A DNA stretch of 64,000 bases from Sulfurimonas sp. (GCF_028714975.1 NZ_JAQTLH010000001.1:186001-250000), one strand, 5' to 3'. Shown: positions 24,239-33,693, counted from the first letter of the stretch. A program made the numbers and translations. The notes: a model not told the origin generated them from the sequence alone.

Positions 24239-26744
24239 ATCTCTTTAGCGTAAAAGGTTTAAAGAACACCACCAAAAGCGGTGAGAAGAGAAGGTCTGAG
24301 ACGATAGCTACAAGTAAAACTATAACGGTCAAAAGACCAAAAATAAGCGTCGGGATGAAATTAGAGGTTACCAATACCAAAAAGCCGACAATAGTTGCAA
24401 GCGAGTAGTAAAACATTCCAAAAGCAATAGTTCCGTGTGCTCTGTGCATAGACGCCATATAGTCTCCGTCGCGCGCAAGCTCCTCTCTAAAACGGTAGAA
24501 GTAGTGAATGGTATTGTCTACAGTGATACCGAGCGCTATTGAGGCTATTGTTATGCTCATAATATCCAAAGGAATTCCCGCAACACCCATAATGCCAAAA
24601 ATAACACTGATTGGTACCATATTGACGGTGAGCGCTACAATTGCAATTTTTAAAGAGCGGAATAAAAACAAGAACATTGCTCCAAGTGAAAGAAGCGCAA
24701 GCCCAAGTGTCGATATTTGCGAGTCAAAAAGGGATTGGAGCATGTTATTGTAAAGTACCATCATGCCCACGAGTTTGAAGTTCTGCGGCTCGAGCCCAAC
24801 TTTTTTCTCAAGATCTTCTTGAATTTTTTGAAGCAGTTCGTCGCGTCTGAGATCTTTGTTGGAGTCTACTAGTCGAACTACAAAACGCGCCTCGTTATAC
24901 TCGGTATTGACATACGGAGAGAGAAGAATTTTTTTAAACTCCAGCGGCAACTCATTGTACATCAGTGCCAACTCAACGCCGTCAAAATCTTTACCCTCTT
25001 TCAAGATTCGCCCAACTTTTGTGAGCGTGCCTAGCGAAGATACATTTCCCACCTCAGGTAAAGAGACCAAATAGTCATGCACTTTAAGTATGGTCTCCAT
25101 TTTTTGTGCTGTAAACCAGTATTGTGCGTCATTACCCGTCTCTTTAAATTCGTTTGTAAAACTATCAAGTTCATCAGAAGCAGCCGTACTTTTCGTCTTT
25201 TCTTGAGGTTCTGCGCTTTTTGGTTTCTCCTCATTCTCCGTTTTAGGGAATTTTACAACTATTTCCAAAGGTGTCGTACCGCCTAAATCGTTGTCGATTT
25301 TTTGCATACCTTTATAGATTTCGGTACCCTTTTTAAAGTAGTTAATAAAACTGTTTTCAACTACCAATTGCGTGGTGCCAAAAAGGCTAAAACCGAGAAT
25401 CGCAACTACTATCGCAATTATTTTTTTACCGTGATGTTCTACGGTATGAGCAAATATGGTATTGAGCGTAAAAGCTTTATCAAATGTAAGCACAGGCTCT
25501 TTTTTAGCAAAAAGCATCATCATAGACGGAAAAAGAATGTACGCCGCAATCAGCGAAATGGTTACACCGATATTCATCATCGTACCCAAATCGATAATCG
25601 GTAAAATATCGCATGTCATAAGCGAGCCAAATCCGGCAACTGAGGTAAGGATTATAAAAACAGATGGAACCGACATACGCTTTAGTGTAATCTCAAGAAG
25701 CTCTTTTTGTGAAAAATGCGGGTAAAGTGCATACTCTTCACGGTAACTTACTATAAGATGGATAACTATAGAGAGCGTGGTGATGAGCTGTATTGCAACA
25801 TAATTTGATGAGACGACCGTTACTTCAAGACCCAAAAGTGCGTTAATGCCCGTCGTAATTACGACGGCACAAAGCGATACTACGATAGGCAAAACCACAA
25901 AACGCACTTGTCTGAAAATAATCCACAGCATTAGCACCATAATAATCATAATAGCCGTTCCGTAGATGGCAATATCGCTCTTTACAAAACCTATCATATC
26001 ATCCGCAATCATCATAACTCCGCCTAGGAAAAGCTCCCCGTCTTTGCGGAACGGATCTATGGTAGAACGAACATTTTCAATCAATTGATGGACTTCATCC
26101 CTCGTGCTGTAACCATACTCTTTAAAGGCTTTTTTTGAGGATTCAAACTCTTTTTTTTCTTCTTTGCTTAGTTCTCTTTTTTGCTGCAATTCTATAAAAA
26201 CATTTCGTTTTTGAAGAAGCTCGGTGTATTTGGCATCTTCTTTGAGATTGACTAAAATAGCGGTTGTTTTAAAATCATCGCTTACGAGATTTTTTGCGTA
26301 TAGAGGGCTTGAAGTAAACTCTTTTTGAACCATCGTTTTATTGATGTCAGGGGATGAGAGAGTACGCACATTTTTTACAACTTCGGAAACTGCCCTTGGC
26401 GGACTCTCAAGTAACGGAACATCGAGCAGCGTAGTAACGCTTTCAACTCCTTTTATCTTCGACAAAGAGTCTTTAAGCGCTTTTATCGTAGCAAGTGTAG
26501 TATCGGAGAGCATATACTCTTTAGGGCTAAAAGCGATTACGAGATAATCGGGGCTGATGTAACGCCCGTGAACTTCACGCGTTAACTTCAAATCAACATC
26601 ATTTTCCAATAAAAGCGTCTCAGCCGAAGCGTCAATACTTAAAAATTGTGCATAATACCCAAAAATCCCCGTCGTTATCGCTACTAGAACCAAAACAGTT
26701 TTGAAATAGTGTGTTGTAAAATCAATATATCGTTGTAAAAACAT
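24237..26744 (-). CDS. RND-superfamily exporter, MMPL/patched type
   Basis: Large inner-membrane transporter of 835 residues. It has the two-fold RND layout: helix (LVLVAITTGIFGYYA), periplasmic domain, a bundle of five to six helices including FVVLPIVVSLCAVVITTGINALLG, then a second periplasmic domain and second bundle with SITIASIALGITVDNTIHYFYRFREE, the characteristic VDNTIH helix. A charged low-complexity stretch (about residues 500-535, rich in Glu, Lys, Pro and Ser) sits in the second periplasmic domain. The family exports lipids or hydrophobic compounds such as hopanoids; the substrate here is unknown. It stands alone. Confidence 0.85.
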   Translation of the reverse strand: MFLQRYIDFTTHYFKTVLVLVAITTGIFGYYAQFLSIDASAETLLLENDVDLKLTREVHGRYISPDYLVIAFSPKEYMLSDTTLATIKALKDSLSKIKGVESVTTLLDVPLLESPPRAVSEVVKNVRTLSSPDINKTMVQKEFTSSPLYAKNLVSDDFKTTAILVNLKEDAKYTELLQKRNVFIELQQKRELSKEEKKEFESSKKAFKEYGYSTRDEVHQLIENVRSTIDPFRKDGELFLGGVMMIADDMIGFVKSDIAIYGTAIMIIMVLMLWIIFRQVRFVVLPIVVSLCAVVITTGINALLGLEVTVVSSNYVAIQLITTLSIVIHLIVSYREEYALYPHFSQKELLEITLKRMSVPSVFIILTSVAGFGSLMTCDILPIIDLGTMMNIGVTISLIAAYILFPSMMMLFAKKEPVLTFDKAFTLNTIFAHTVEHHGKKIIAIVVAILGFSLFGTTQLVVENSFINYFKKGTEIYKGMQKIDNDLGGTTPLEIVVKFPKTENEEKPKSAEPQEKTKSTAASDELDSFTNEFKETGNDAQYWFTAQKMETILKVHDYLVSLPEVGNVSSLGTLTKVGRILKEGKDFDGVELALMYNELPLEFKKILLSPYVNTEYNEARFVVRLVDSNKDLRRDELLQKIQEDLEKKVGLEPQNFKLVGMMVLYNNMLQSLFDSQISTLGLALLSLGAMFLFLFRSLKIAIVALTVNMVPISVIFGIMGVAGIPLDIMSITIASIALGITVDNTIHYFYRFREELARDGDYMASMHRAHGTIAFGMFYYSLATIVGFLVLVTSNFIPTLIFGLLTVIVLLVAIVSDLLFSPLLVVFFKPFTLKR

Positions 26745-26904
26745 AGTGCAACTTTCATAAAAAATTTATTTAATTTTTGAAATTATAGCTTTTCATTTAT
26801 AAATTGCTGATATATCGTTGAGTGGGAGTGGAATTTAGCTACTATATAGTCACCAAAATTTTTTAAAGCTTTGAAATATCTTATCTAAGGGATTTTAAAT
26901 GTGG

Positions 26905-26979
26905 TGGCTCCGAATACTGGATTCGAACCAGTGGCCAAGTGATTAACAGTCACCTACTCTACCGCTGAGCTAATTCGGA
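26905..26979 (-). tRNA. tRNA-Asn (anticodon GTT)
   Basis: On the minus strand the sequence folds as a cloverleaf: acceptor TCCGAAT pairing with ATTCGGA, discriminator G, and encoded CCA. Anticodon loop CTGTTAA carries GTT. The T-loop GGTTCGAATCC is standard. Confidence 0.96.
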
Positions 26980-26990
26980 ATCTTAAAAAA

Positions 26991-27067
26991 TGGTGTCAGA
27001 GGGGGGACTCGAACCCCCGACCCCCGGCTTATGAGACCAGTGCTCTAACCAGCTGAGCTACCCTGAC
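26991..27067 (-). tRNA. tRNA-Met (anticodon CAT)
   Basis: Minus-strand cloverleaf with acceptor GTCAGGG pairing with CTCTGAC, discriminator A, encoded CCA, D-arm AGCTCAGCTGGTTAGAGC and anticodon loop CTCATAA. The anticodon CAT could also belong to tRNA-Ile2 (modified), but the acceptor and overall form fit an elongator Met tRNA better. It is 11 bases upstream of tRNA-Asn, so the two are co-transcribed. Confidence 0.92.
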
Positions 27068-27084
27068 ATCTTTTAAGAGGCAGA

Positions 27085-27090
27085 ATTATA
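27085..27090 (-). promoter_or_regulatory. -10 box of the tRNA-Met/tRNA-Asn unit
   Basis: A perfect TATAAT on the minus strand ends 18 bases before the 5' end of tRNA-Met. The -35 region is AT-rich without a good hexamer. Confidence 0.55.
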
Positions 27091-27180
27091 CTTGTTTAAA
27101 ACTTTAAATAACCTAAGATAGGAAGAAGATTTATTAAAAAATAGAATGAAAAATAAAAAAAGCTTATTGCCATCAATAAT

Positions 27181-27256
27181 CTTGAGTGCGTCTTGTAAAT
27201 AAGCCTTAGTCGTACAGGCTAAGAGTATTGACTTTGTTACCTTTTTTATGTAATAT
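27181..27256 (+). promoter_or_regulatory. groESL promoter with upstream dyads
   Basis: TTGACT (27228-27233) and TAATAT (27251-27256) are 17 bp apart. Upstream, CTTGAGT (27181-27187) equals one half of an HspR (HAIR) site without a matching second half, and AGCCT/AGGCT (27202-27206 and 27216-27220) form a short dyad. No CIRCE element (TTAGCACTC-N9-GAGTGCTAA) was found. Confidence 0.7.
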
Positions 27257-27291
27257 TGCGCGTGTAAACAATATTATTTAAGGAGTTTTAT

Positions 27292-27552
27292 ATGAATTTT
27301 CAACCATTAGGTAAAAGAGTCCTAGTAAAAAGAGTAGAAGAAGCAAATACTACAATAAGTGGTATTATTATTCCTGATAATGCGCAAGAAAAACCATCAA
27401 GAGGCAAAGTGATGGCAGTTAGCGCAGAAGTTACAGAGCTGGCTTGCGGCGAAATTGTAGTTTTTGGAAAATTTTCAGGTAGTGAAATTTCACTTGAGGG
27501 TGAAAAGTTTCTAGTTTTAGAAACAGATGATATTTTTGGGATAATTAACTGA
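27292..27552 (+). CDS. groES: Co-chaperonin GroES
   Basis: Forms the lid of the GroEL folding chamber. The 86-residue protein begins [18 protein letters not shown], has the mobile-loop region [21 protein letters not shown], and ends [10 protein letters not shown]. It is slightly shorter than the usual 90-97 residues, mainly in the middle ([14 protein letters not shown]), which lacks part of the common roof segment. Shine-Dalgarno AAGGAG lies before the ATG. It is the first gene of groES-groEL, with 119 bases holding two hairpins before groEL. Confidence 0.96.
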   Translation: MNFQPLGKRVLVKRVEEANTTISGIIIPDNAQEKPSRGKVMAVSAEVTELACGEIVVFGKFSGSEISLEGEKFLVLETDDIFGIIN

Positions 27553-27559
27553 TATTACG

Positions 27560-27605
27560 CACTCAAACGAACAAGTCCGTTTGAGTGGCAGGGACAGATG
27601 TCCCT
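27560..27605 (+). repeat. Two hairpins between groES and groEL
   Basis: First hairpin: perfect 10-bp stem CACTCAAACG/CGTTTGAGTG (27560-27569 and 27578-27587). Second: AGGGACA/TGTCCCT (27590-27596 and 27599-27605) with a 2-base spacer. Neither is followed by a T run, so processing or stability signals, or a repeat element, are more likely than termination. Confidence 0.7.
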
Positions 27606-27671
27606 ACAACCCCCTAAAGCTACGAAAAATGAATTTTTCGAGATTTATATAATAAATAAAAGGAAATAAAT

Positions 27672-29300
27672 ATGGCAAAAGAGATAATTTTTTCAGATAA
27701 CGCAAGAAATGCATTAGCTCGCGGTGTTGCAAAACTAACTGACGCGGTAAAAGTAACGATGGGACCTCGCGGTCGCAATGTTTTGATCCAAAAAAGTTAC
27801 GGTAATCCGGTTATAACAAAAGACGGTGTTTCCGTTGCAAGAGAGATTGAGTTAAAAGATAAGCTAGAAAATATGGGTGCTACTCTTGTAAAAGATGTGG
27901 CTTCTAAAACTGCCGATGAAGCAGGTGACGGTACTACGACTGCTACCGTTTTGGCAAACGCTATTTTTTCTGAAGGTCTTAGAAATATCACTGCAGGTGC
28001 TAATCCTATCGAAGTAAAAAGAGGGATGGATAAGGCTTGTGAGGCGATTTTAGCAAACCTTAAAGCGTCAAGTAAAGCAATCAACGGTAAGAAAGACATA
28101 GCGCAAGTTGCAACTATTTCTGCAAATTCTGATGAGCAAATCGGTAATATGATAGCTGAAGCTATGGAGAGAGTCGGTCAAGACGGTGTTATAACCGTTG
28201 AAGAGGCTAAAGGGATAGTTGATGAACTTGATGTTGTTGAGGGCATGAAGTTTGATCGCGGATATTTGAGTCCATATTTCATTACAAATCCTGAAAAAAT
28301 GATAGCTGAGATAGAAAATCCGTGGATTTTACTAGTTGAGAGCAAGGTTACTTCACTTAAAGATCTGCTTCCTGTTTTAGAGCAAGTTCAAAAAACTTCT
28401 CGTCCGCTTTTAATAATCGCTGAAGATGTAGACGGTGAAGCGCTCTCAACTCTTGTCGTAAATAAACTTCGCGGCGTATTAAATATCTCTGCCGTTAAAG
28501 CTCCGGGTTTTGGAGATAGAAGAAAAGCGATGCTTCAAGATTTAGCAATACTTACGGCAGGAACCGTGATTTCTGAAGAGACTGGTCATACGCTAAGCGG
28601 TGCTACTATTCAACACCTTGGACAGGCTTCTCGCATCGTGATAGATAAAGACAACACCGTAATCGTAAACGGGGCAGGAAAAGCTGAAGCGGTAAAAGCG
28701 AGAGTTGCCGAGATCAAAGTTCAAATGAACACGACTACCAGCGAGTACGACAAAGAGAAGCTTCAAGAAAGACTTGCAAAATTAAGCGGCGGTGTTGCGG
28801 TTATCAAAGTCGGAGCTGCAAGTGAAACTGAGATGAAAGAGAAAAAAGACCGTGTTGACGATGCCCTCTCGGCTACAAAAGCTGCCGTTGAAGAGGGAAT
28901 CGTTATCGGAGGAGGAGCTGCGCTTGTTCGCGCCGGTGCAAAAGTAAAACTTGACTTGAGCGGTGATCAAAAAATCGGCTGTGAGATAATTCTTCGCGCC
29001 ATAAAAGCTCCGCTCAAGCAGATTGCAACAAATGCCGGTTATGATGCAGGTGTGATTGTAAATGCGGTTGAGAATGCTAGCAATGAGAATATCGGCTTTA
29101 ACGCTGCAACCGGCGAATATGTAGATATGTTTGAAGCCGGAATTATCGACCCGTTTAAAGTAGGACGCGTAGCACTGACAAATGCTACATCAATATCTAG
29201 TCTTCTTTTAACTACTGAAGCGGCAATTTACGAGATACCTGAAGAGAAACCTGCAGCTCCGGATATGAGCGGTATGGGCGGTATGCCGGGAATGTATTAA
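27672..29300 (+). CDS. groEL: Chaperonin GroEL
   Basis: ATP-driven folding chaperonin, 542 residues, full length. Visible signatures are [14 protein letters not shown] near the nucleotide site, [13 protein letters not shown] with the catalytic Asp region, [15 protein letters not shown] in the apical domain, and [15 protein letters not shown] in the C-terminal equatorial domain. It ends with a Gly-Met-rich tail (GMGGMPGMY). It lies downstream of groES and upstream of a large inverted-repeat element separating it from convergent pgeF. Confidence 0.98.
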   Translation: MAKEIIFSDNARNALARGVAKLTDAVKVTMGPRGRNVLIQKSYGNPVITKDGVSVAREIELKDKLENMGATLVKDVASKTADEAGDGTTTATVLANAIFSEGLRNITAGANPIEVKRGMDKACEAILANLKASSKAINGKKDIAQVATISANSDEQIGNMIAEAMERVGQDGVITVEEAKGIVDELDVVEGMKFDRGYLSPYFITNPEKMIAEIENPWILLVESKVTSLKDLLPVLEQVQKTSRPLLIIAEDVDGEALSTLVVNKLRGVLNISAVKAPGFGDRRKAMLQDLAILTAGTVISEETGHTLSGATIQHLGQASRIVIDKDNTVIVNGAGKAEAVKARVAEIKVQMNTTTSEYDKEKLQERLAKLSGGVAVIKVGAASETEMKEKKDRVDDALSATKAAVEEGIVIGGGAALVRAGAKVKLDLSGDQKIGCEIILRAIKAPLKQIATNAGYDAGVIVNAVENASNENIGFNAATGEYVDMFEAGIIDPFKVGRVALTNATSISSLLLTTEAAIYEIPEEKPAAPDMSGMGGMPGMY

Positions 29301-29320
29301 TCATTCCCGTTCTCTTAAAA

Positions 29321-29416
29321 TTCTGAATAATTAGATTGCTTCGCTGCACTCGCAATGACAAAACTGCGTCACTGCGAGGAACGAAGTGACGCGGCAGTCT
29401 AAATAAATATTCAGAA
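29321..29416. repeat. 96-bp inverted-repeat element with two CATTGCGAG copies
   Basis: Perfect 9-bp terminal inverted repeats TTCTGAATA (29321-29329) and TATTCAGAA (29408-29416) enclose two copies of the dispersed repeat in opposite orientation: AGATTGC...CTCGCAATGAC (29333-29359) and CGTCACTGCGAG...GGCAGTCT (29367-29400). The whole can fold as one long hairpin and lies between convergent groEL and pgeF, where it could end both transcripts. Confidence 0.8.
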
Positions 29417-29419
29417 AGT

Positions 29420-30148
29420 TCAACTATCTTTTATCATTAAAACTCCCGCAAATCTTCCCGTCTGTTTCTCTGCTCTGTATGAGAAATATTTGTGTGTGTT
29501 ACAGCTTGTACATTCGTTGAAAATCTCAATATTTTGCTCATTTATACCGCACTCTATAAGTTGTTTTTTTAGGATTTTATTTACATCGAGATAAAATTTA
29601 TCATCTCTTTTTTGCATAGCGTACTCCAAATGAAGTGCTTTTGCCTCTTTATAAATCTCGCTCCCGACTTCATAACAGCAAACTCCGATACTCGCTCCGA
29701 TGCTAACTTGCATATCTTTTGGATTTGAGCCGAACGCTTTAGCCATTTTATCGACTACGATTTTTACTATATTTTTAAATGCTCCGGCTCGACCTGCATG
29801 AGCGGCAGCTATAGCTTTTTTTTCATCATCGTAAAAAAGAACAGGAGAACAATCCGCCACCATAACCATAAGCGGAGTATTTGGTCTGTTTGTGATGAGC
29901 GCATCGCATGTCGGCGGAGCGTTAAACTTCTCATCGCTTACAATACAGACTAAATCTGAATGAATTTGTTTCATATGAACAAGTGTTTCTTTCTGATATT
30001 CAAGAGTATTTGCCAGCAGAATATGATTTTTTTCTACACTTAACTCATCATCGCCGACATGAAAAGCTAAATTTCCACTTTTTCTTGAAGTAAAAGCGTG
30101 AGTGAGATTTGTAAATGGAGTTAATTTTTTACTATAATAAAATTTCAT
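29420..30148 (-). CDS. pgeF: Laccase-domain protein, PgeF/YfiH family
   Basis: Family members act as cytoplasmic peptidoglycan-editing or purine-nucleoside enzymes with a multicopper-oxidase-like fold. Key parts are GDDELSVEKN, the metal-site segments MKQIHSDLV and MVADCSPVLFYD, and AAAHAGRAGAFKNIV. The open frame extends to 30238, but ATG at 30148 gives the family-like start MKFYYSKKLTPFTNLTHAFTSR; the longer version would overlap the ovoA start on the other strand. About 242 residues, normal for the family. Confidence 0.85.
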   Translation of the reverse strand: MKFYYSKKLTPFTNLTHAFTSRKSGNLAFHVGDDELSVEKNHILLANTLEYQKETLVHMKQIHSDLVCIVSDEKFNAPPTCDALITNRPNTPLMVMVADCSPVLFYDDEKKAIAAAHAGRAGAFKNIVKIVVDKMAKAFGSNPKDMQVSIGASIGVCCYEVGSEIYKEAKALHLEYAMQKRDDKFYLDVNKILKKQLIECGINEQNIEIFNECTSCNTHKYFSYRAEKQTGRFAGVLMIKDS

Positions 30149-30176
30149 AGAAAAATTATATCTAAAAGGTTGTTTT

Positions 30177-32276
30177 TTGAGTAAATTTAGTTTATATCCG
30201 CCTACACTTGATGGCAATGACATAGAAGCAAAACGCAAAGAGATAAGAGAATATTTTTATAACACATATAACATCTTTGAGAAGATTTTTGAAGTCTTAA
30301 AAGAGGATGAAGTTTTTTACAAAAAATCGGAGCCGACAAGACATCCGATGATATTTTATTTCGGACATACGGCAACATTCTTTATAAATAAACTAATCAA
30401 TATGAAGATAATCAAAGATAGGATAAATCCCGAGTTTGAGTCGATTTTTGCCGTCGGTGTAGATGAGATGAGTTGGGATGATGTAAATAGCAGTAATTAT
30501 AAATGGCCAAGAGTAGAAGAGGTTAGAGAGTATAGAGCAAAAGTAAGAGAGTTTGTCGATGAACTGATAATGACTCTTCCTTTGACTCTGCCGATTACTC
30601 AAGAGAGTGCTATGTGGGTAGTTTTGATGGGGATTGAGCATGAGAGGATTCATATAGAGACTTCTCTTGTTTTGCACCGTCAGATGCCGCTAGAGTTCGT
30701 AAAAGAGGTAAAAGAGTTTAACATCTGCCCTCATAGTTCAAGCACTCCAAAAAACGAGATGGTCTCTCTTGGCGGCGCAAGCGTTGTTTTGGGAAAAGAG
30801 GTTTCTCATAATCTTTACGGATGGGACAATGAGTATGGAGAGTATAAAGAGAGCGTGAGTGATTTTCAAGCTTCAAAATACCTTGTAAGCAACGGCGAAT
30901 TTATGGAGTTTGTAGAAGAGGGCGGTTATGAAAACGAGGAGTTTTGGGATGATGAGGGAAGAAAATTTTTAGCCATAAGCGGTGCGAAATATCCTTCGTT
31001 TTGGGTCAAAGAGAAAGACGGCTTTAAGTATAGGGCTTTGGCAAAAGTTATAGATATGCCCCTTGATTGGCCCTCTGATGTAAATGCACTTGAAGCCGAA
31101 GCGTTTTGTCGCTACAAAAGCAAAAAAGATGGAGTCCTCTACTCATTGCCGAGTGAGGCGGAGTACCGCATTATGTATGAATATGCAGGGTTAAAAGATA
31201 TTCCTGAATTTCATCAAAGCAGGGCAAACTTGAATTTCTACCACTATTTTAGTTCATGTCCGGTCAATGAGTTTGGTTTTAACGGTATCTATGATGTTGT
31301 CGGAAATGTTTGGCAGTGGAGTAGAACGCCTATTTTTGGCTTTAAAGGTTTTGCTGTCCACCCCGCTTACGATGATTTTTCAACGCCGACTTTCGATGAT
31401 AAGCACGCGCTAATTTTAGGTTCATCATGGGCTAGCAGCGGAAACCTTATTATGAAACACTCTCGCTATGCATTTCGTAAACACTTCTTTCAAAACGCGG
31501 GTTTTAGGTATGTGATATCTGATTCAAGCGTAAAGAAAGAGTCGGATGTTTATGAAAGTGATGAACAGGTCTTGCAATACTGCGAGTTTCAATACGGTGA
31601 TGAATATTTTGGAGTTAAAAATTTTGCGCCAGAGTGTGCGAAAATAGCTTCAAAATTTGCAAAAAATCAAAAAAAAGCACTTGATTTGGGATGTGCAACA
31701 GGGAGAGCAACATTTGAACTCGCACAAAGTTTTGATGAGGTAGAGGGAGTTGATTTTTCGGCTAGATTTATAGGAGTCGGTGTAAAACTCAAAAGTGAGG
31801 GCTATGTCGCATTTTCTTCAAAAACTGAGGGCGATTTGGTGCAGAAAAAAAAGGTAACCATAGAGGAACTCGGCTACGAAAATCTAAAAGAGAGAGTCTC
31901 TTTTTGGCAGGGAGATGCTTGTAACTTAAAGCCAAATTTCAACTCTTACGATTTGGTAATGGCAACAAATCTCATAGACAGAATTTATAATCCTAGACTA
32001 TTTTTAGAAGATATCAAAAATCGTATAAATAGCGGCGGGATTTTGATGCTTACCTCCCCATACAGCTGGCAGGAGAACTCAACAAAAAAAGAGTTTTGGC
32101 TCGGCGGATACAAAGATGAGAGCGGTAAAGAGATTAGAACGCTTGATACTCTAAAAGAGATTTTGAGCGAAAAATTTGAACTTATCCATCTGCAAGATTT
32201 GCCTTTTGTCATAAAAGAGACGGATAGAAAATTCCAGCATAGCGTTGCGGAGGTTAGTGTTTGGAGAAAAATATGA
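30177..32276 (+). CDS. ovoA: 5-histidylcysteine sulfoxide synthase with methyltransferase domain
   Basis: First enzyme of ovothiol biosynthesis. It joins cysteine to histidine at C5 using oxygen and iron; the fused methyltransferase later adds the pi-N-methyl group. Visible features: an N-terminal DinB-like part with the iron-binding HxxxHxE motif (HERIHIE near residue 160); a formylglycine-generating-like domain (SNGEFMEFVEEGGYENEEFW, FNGIYDVVGNVWQWSRTP) around residues 190-455; and a C-terminal methyltransferase with ALDLGCATGRATFEL near residue 505 and LVMATNLIDRIYNPRLFL. At 699 residues it has the full OvoA layout. The start is TTG at 30177 with AAAAGG upstream. Its stop overlaps the ATG of the PLP-lyase gene. 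Confidence 0.9.
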   Translation: MSKFSLYPPTLDGNDIEAKRKEIREYFYNTYNIFEKIFEVLKEDEVFYKKSEPTRHPMIFYFGHTATFFINKLINMKIIKDRINPEFESIFAVGVDEMSWDDVNSSNYKWPRVEEVREYRAKVREFVDELIMTLPLTLPITQESAMWVVLMGIEHERIHIETSLVLHRQMPLEFVKEVKEFNICPHSSSTPKNEMVSLGGASVVLGKEVSHNLYGWDNEYGEYKESVSDFQASKYLVSNGEFMEFVEEGGYENEEFWDDEGRKFLAISGAKYPSFWVKEKDGFKYRALAKVIDMPLDWPSDVNALEAEAFCRYKSKKDGVLYSLPSEAEYRIMYEYAGLKDIPEFHQSRANLNFYHYFSSCPVNEFGFNGIYDVVGNVWQWSRTPIFGFKGFAVHPAYDDFSTPTFDDKHALILGSSWASSGNLIMKHSRYAFRKHFFQNAGFRYVISDSSVKKESDVYESDEQVLQYCEFQYGDEYFGVKNFAPECAKIASKFAKNQKKALDLGCATGRATFELAQSFDEVEGVDFSARFIGVGVKLKSEGYVAFSSKTEGDLVQKKKVTIEELGYENLKERVSFWQGDACNLKPNFNSYDLVMATNLIDRIYNPRLFLEDIKNRINSGGILMLTSPYSWQENSTKKEFWLGGYKDESGKEIRTLDTLKEILSEKFELIHLQDLPFVIKETDRKFQHSVAEVSVWRKI

Positions 32277-33460
32277 ACTACGACTTTTCAACCTCTGCTA
32301 GTAGAGAAAACACAAACGCAGAGAAGTACGCCTTAAGAGAGAAACTCTTTGGTACAAACGATGTTATGCCTCTTTGGGTGGCGGATATGGATATAGATAC
32401 GCCCGATTTTGTTCTTAGTGCGGTTAAAAAACGCCTAGAACATCCAATCATAGGTTATGAAGAGGTGCCAAGCAGTGCATTTTTGGCGCAGATAGAGTGG
32501 ATGAAGAGGGAACATAATATAGAGTTTGCACTTGAAGATATGCTCTATTCGCACTCGGTGGTTGCTAGTATGAATGTCGCCATTGAAGCATTTACGCAAA
32601 AAGGCGATAAAATCATAGTCCAAACTCCGGTATATCCGCCTTTTTTTCATAGTGTGATAGAGCATGAGAGAGAGCTTTTAAAAAATCCGTTAAAGCTAAA
32701 AGATGATGGAACTTACACTTTTGATATAGAAGATTTAAAATCAAAGATAGACGAAAAAACCAAACTTTTGCTTCTCTGCTCTCCTCACAATCCGGTTGGG
32801 CGAGTTTGGAGAAAAGAGGAGTTGGAGCAGATTTTAGAAGTATGTTTGAAGCATGACATAGTCGTCTTTAGCGATGAGATTCACTCTGATTTGGTATATG
32901 CGCCAAATATACACATCCCCTTTGCCTCACTCTCAAAAGCTGCAAGAGATATAACCGTAACTGCCATAGGAGTAGGAAAAACATTCAATATGGCAGGTTT
33001 TGCAATGAGCAGTGTTGCCGTACCGAATTATGAGCTGCGAGAAAGATTCTTAAAAATATATAACCGTGTTCACTTTGCGCAAGGAAATGTACTCTCTCAC
33101 GCTGCTTTTGAAGCGGCATATAAAGAGGGCAAAATTTGGCTTGAAGAGTTGAAATCGCATCTTTTTAAAAATTTTCTTCTCTTAAGGGAGCTGTGTGATA
33201 AATATCCGCATCTTATAAAAATAACTCCGATTGAGGGAACTTACCTTGCTTGGCTTGATTGTCGCGGTATGGGATTTCGTGATAAGGAGCTTAGAGATTT
33301 TTTTGTTTATAAAGCAGGGTTGGGTATTAGTGCGGGAATTGGTTTTGGCAGAGAGGGCAGTGGATTTATGAGGTTGAATTTTGCCGTCTCATCTGCTAAA
33401 ATGTTGCAAGTAGTAAAAAAATTAGAAAAAGCCCTACAAGATTACGGGAGCAAAGATTGA
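32273..33460 (+). CDS. PLP-dependent C-S lyase, MalY/PatB type; OvoB candidate
   Basis: Fold-type I PLP enzyme. It has MPLWVADMDIDTPDFV at the start, SPHNPVGRVW, VVFSDEIHSDLVY and TAIGVGKTFNMAGFAMS, where the Lys of GKTFN is the likely PLP-binding residue. MalY/PatB proteins are C-beta lyases. Its ATG overlaps the ovoA stop (ATGA), so it most probably performs the second ovothiol step, cleaving 5-histidylcysteine sulfoxide (OvoB role). A general cystathionine beta-lyase is the alternative. ATG at 32273 was chosen over TTG at 32261 because GGAG precedes it by six bases. Confidence 0.83.
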   Translation: MNYDFSTSASRENTNAEKYALREKLFGTNDVMPLWVADMDIDTPDFVLSAVKKRLEHPIIGYEEVPSSAFLAQIEWMKREHNIEFALEDMLYSHSVVASMNVAIEAFTQKGDKIIVQTPVYPPFFHSVIEHERELLKNPLKLKDDGTYTFDIEDLKSKIDEKTKLLLLCSPHNPVGRVWRKEELEQILEVCLKHDIVVFSDEIHSDLVYAPNIHIPFASLSKAARDITVTAIGVGKTFNMAGFAMSSVAVPNYELRERFLKIYNRVHFAQGNVLSHAAFEAAYKEGKIWLEELKSHLFKNFLLLRELCDKYPHLIKITPIEGTYLAWLDCRGMGFRDKELRDFFVYKAGLGISAGIGFGREGSGFMRLNFAVSSAKMLQVVKKLEKALQDYGSKD

Positions 33461-33693
33461 TTGAAATAAATTGGGAAGAGTTTAAATTTTTTAAACAGTA
33501 TAGCGATAAAAAAAGTGATAATTTTGAAGTTTTGCTCGATTTCTTAAAAAGTCATTATAAAATGACATCCACAAAAGAGATGTTTGAGACTATGATGAAT
33601 GATGATATCGCACAACTTATGTTAAAAAAGAGAGATATGTACTCATTAGAAGATTTAGAAAAGTATCTATACAAAGGTTTTAATGTCAAGTGA
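33457..33693 (+). CDS. Small hypothetical protein, 78 aa
   Basis: Not recognised. It is a soluble protein with no signal peptide, rich in Lys, Asp and Met. It begins with TTG at 33457, overlapping the stop of the PLP-lyase gene (TTGA), with GGGAG at 33446-33450. Sequence parts such as KKSDNFEVLLDFLKSHYKMTSTKEMFETM suggest two or three helices. It overlaps the following PPOX gene by 11 bases. The tight coupling implies co-expression with the ovothiol genes, but no function can be assigned. Confidence 0.65.
   Translation: MIEINWEEFKFFKQYSDKKSDNFEVLLDFLKSHYKMTSTKEMFETMMNDDIAQLMLKKRDMYSLEDLEKYLYKGFNVK

Noticed and set aside
27181-27223. Possible CIRCE (HrcA) site before groES
   Set aside because: The short dyads AGCCT/AGGCT and CTTAG/CTAAG have 9-base spacers like CIRCE, but the required TTAGCACTC/GAGTGCTAA arms are absent.
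29420-30238. Longer start for pgeF at 30238
   Set aside because: The extra 30 residues are not family-like and would overlap the divergent ovoA start; ATG at 30148 is preferred.
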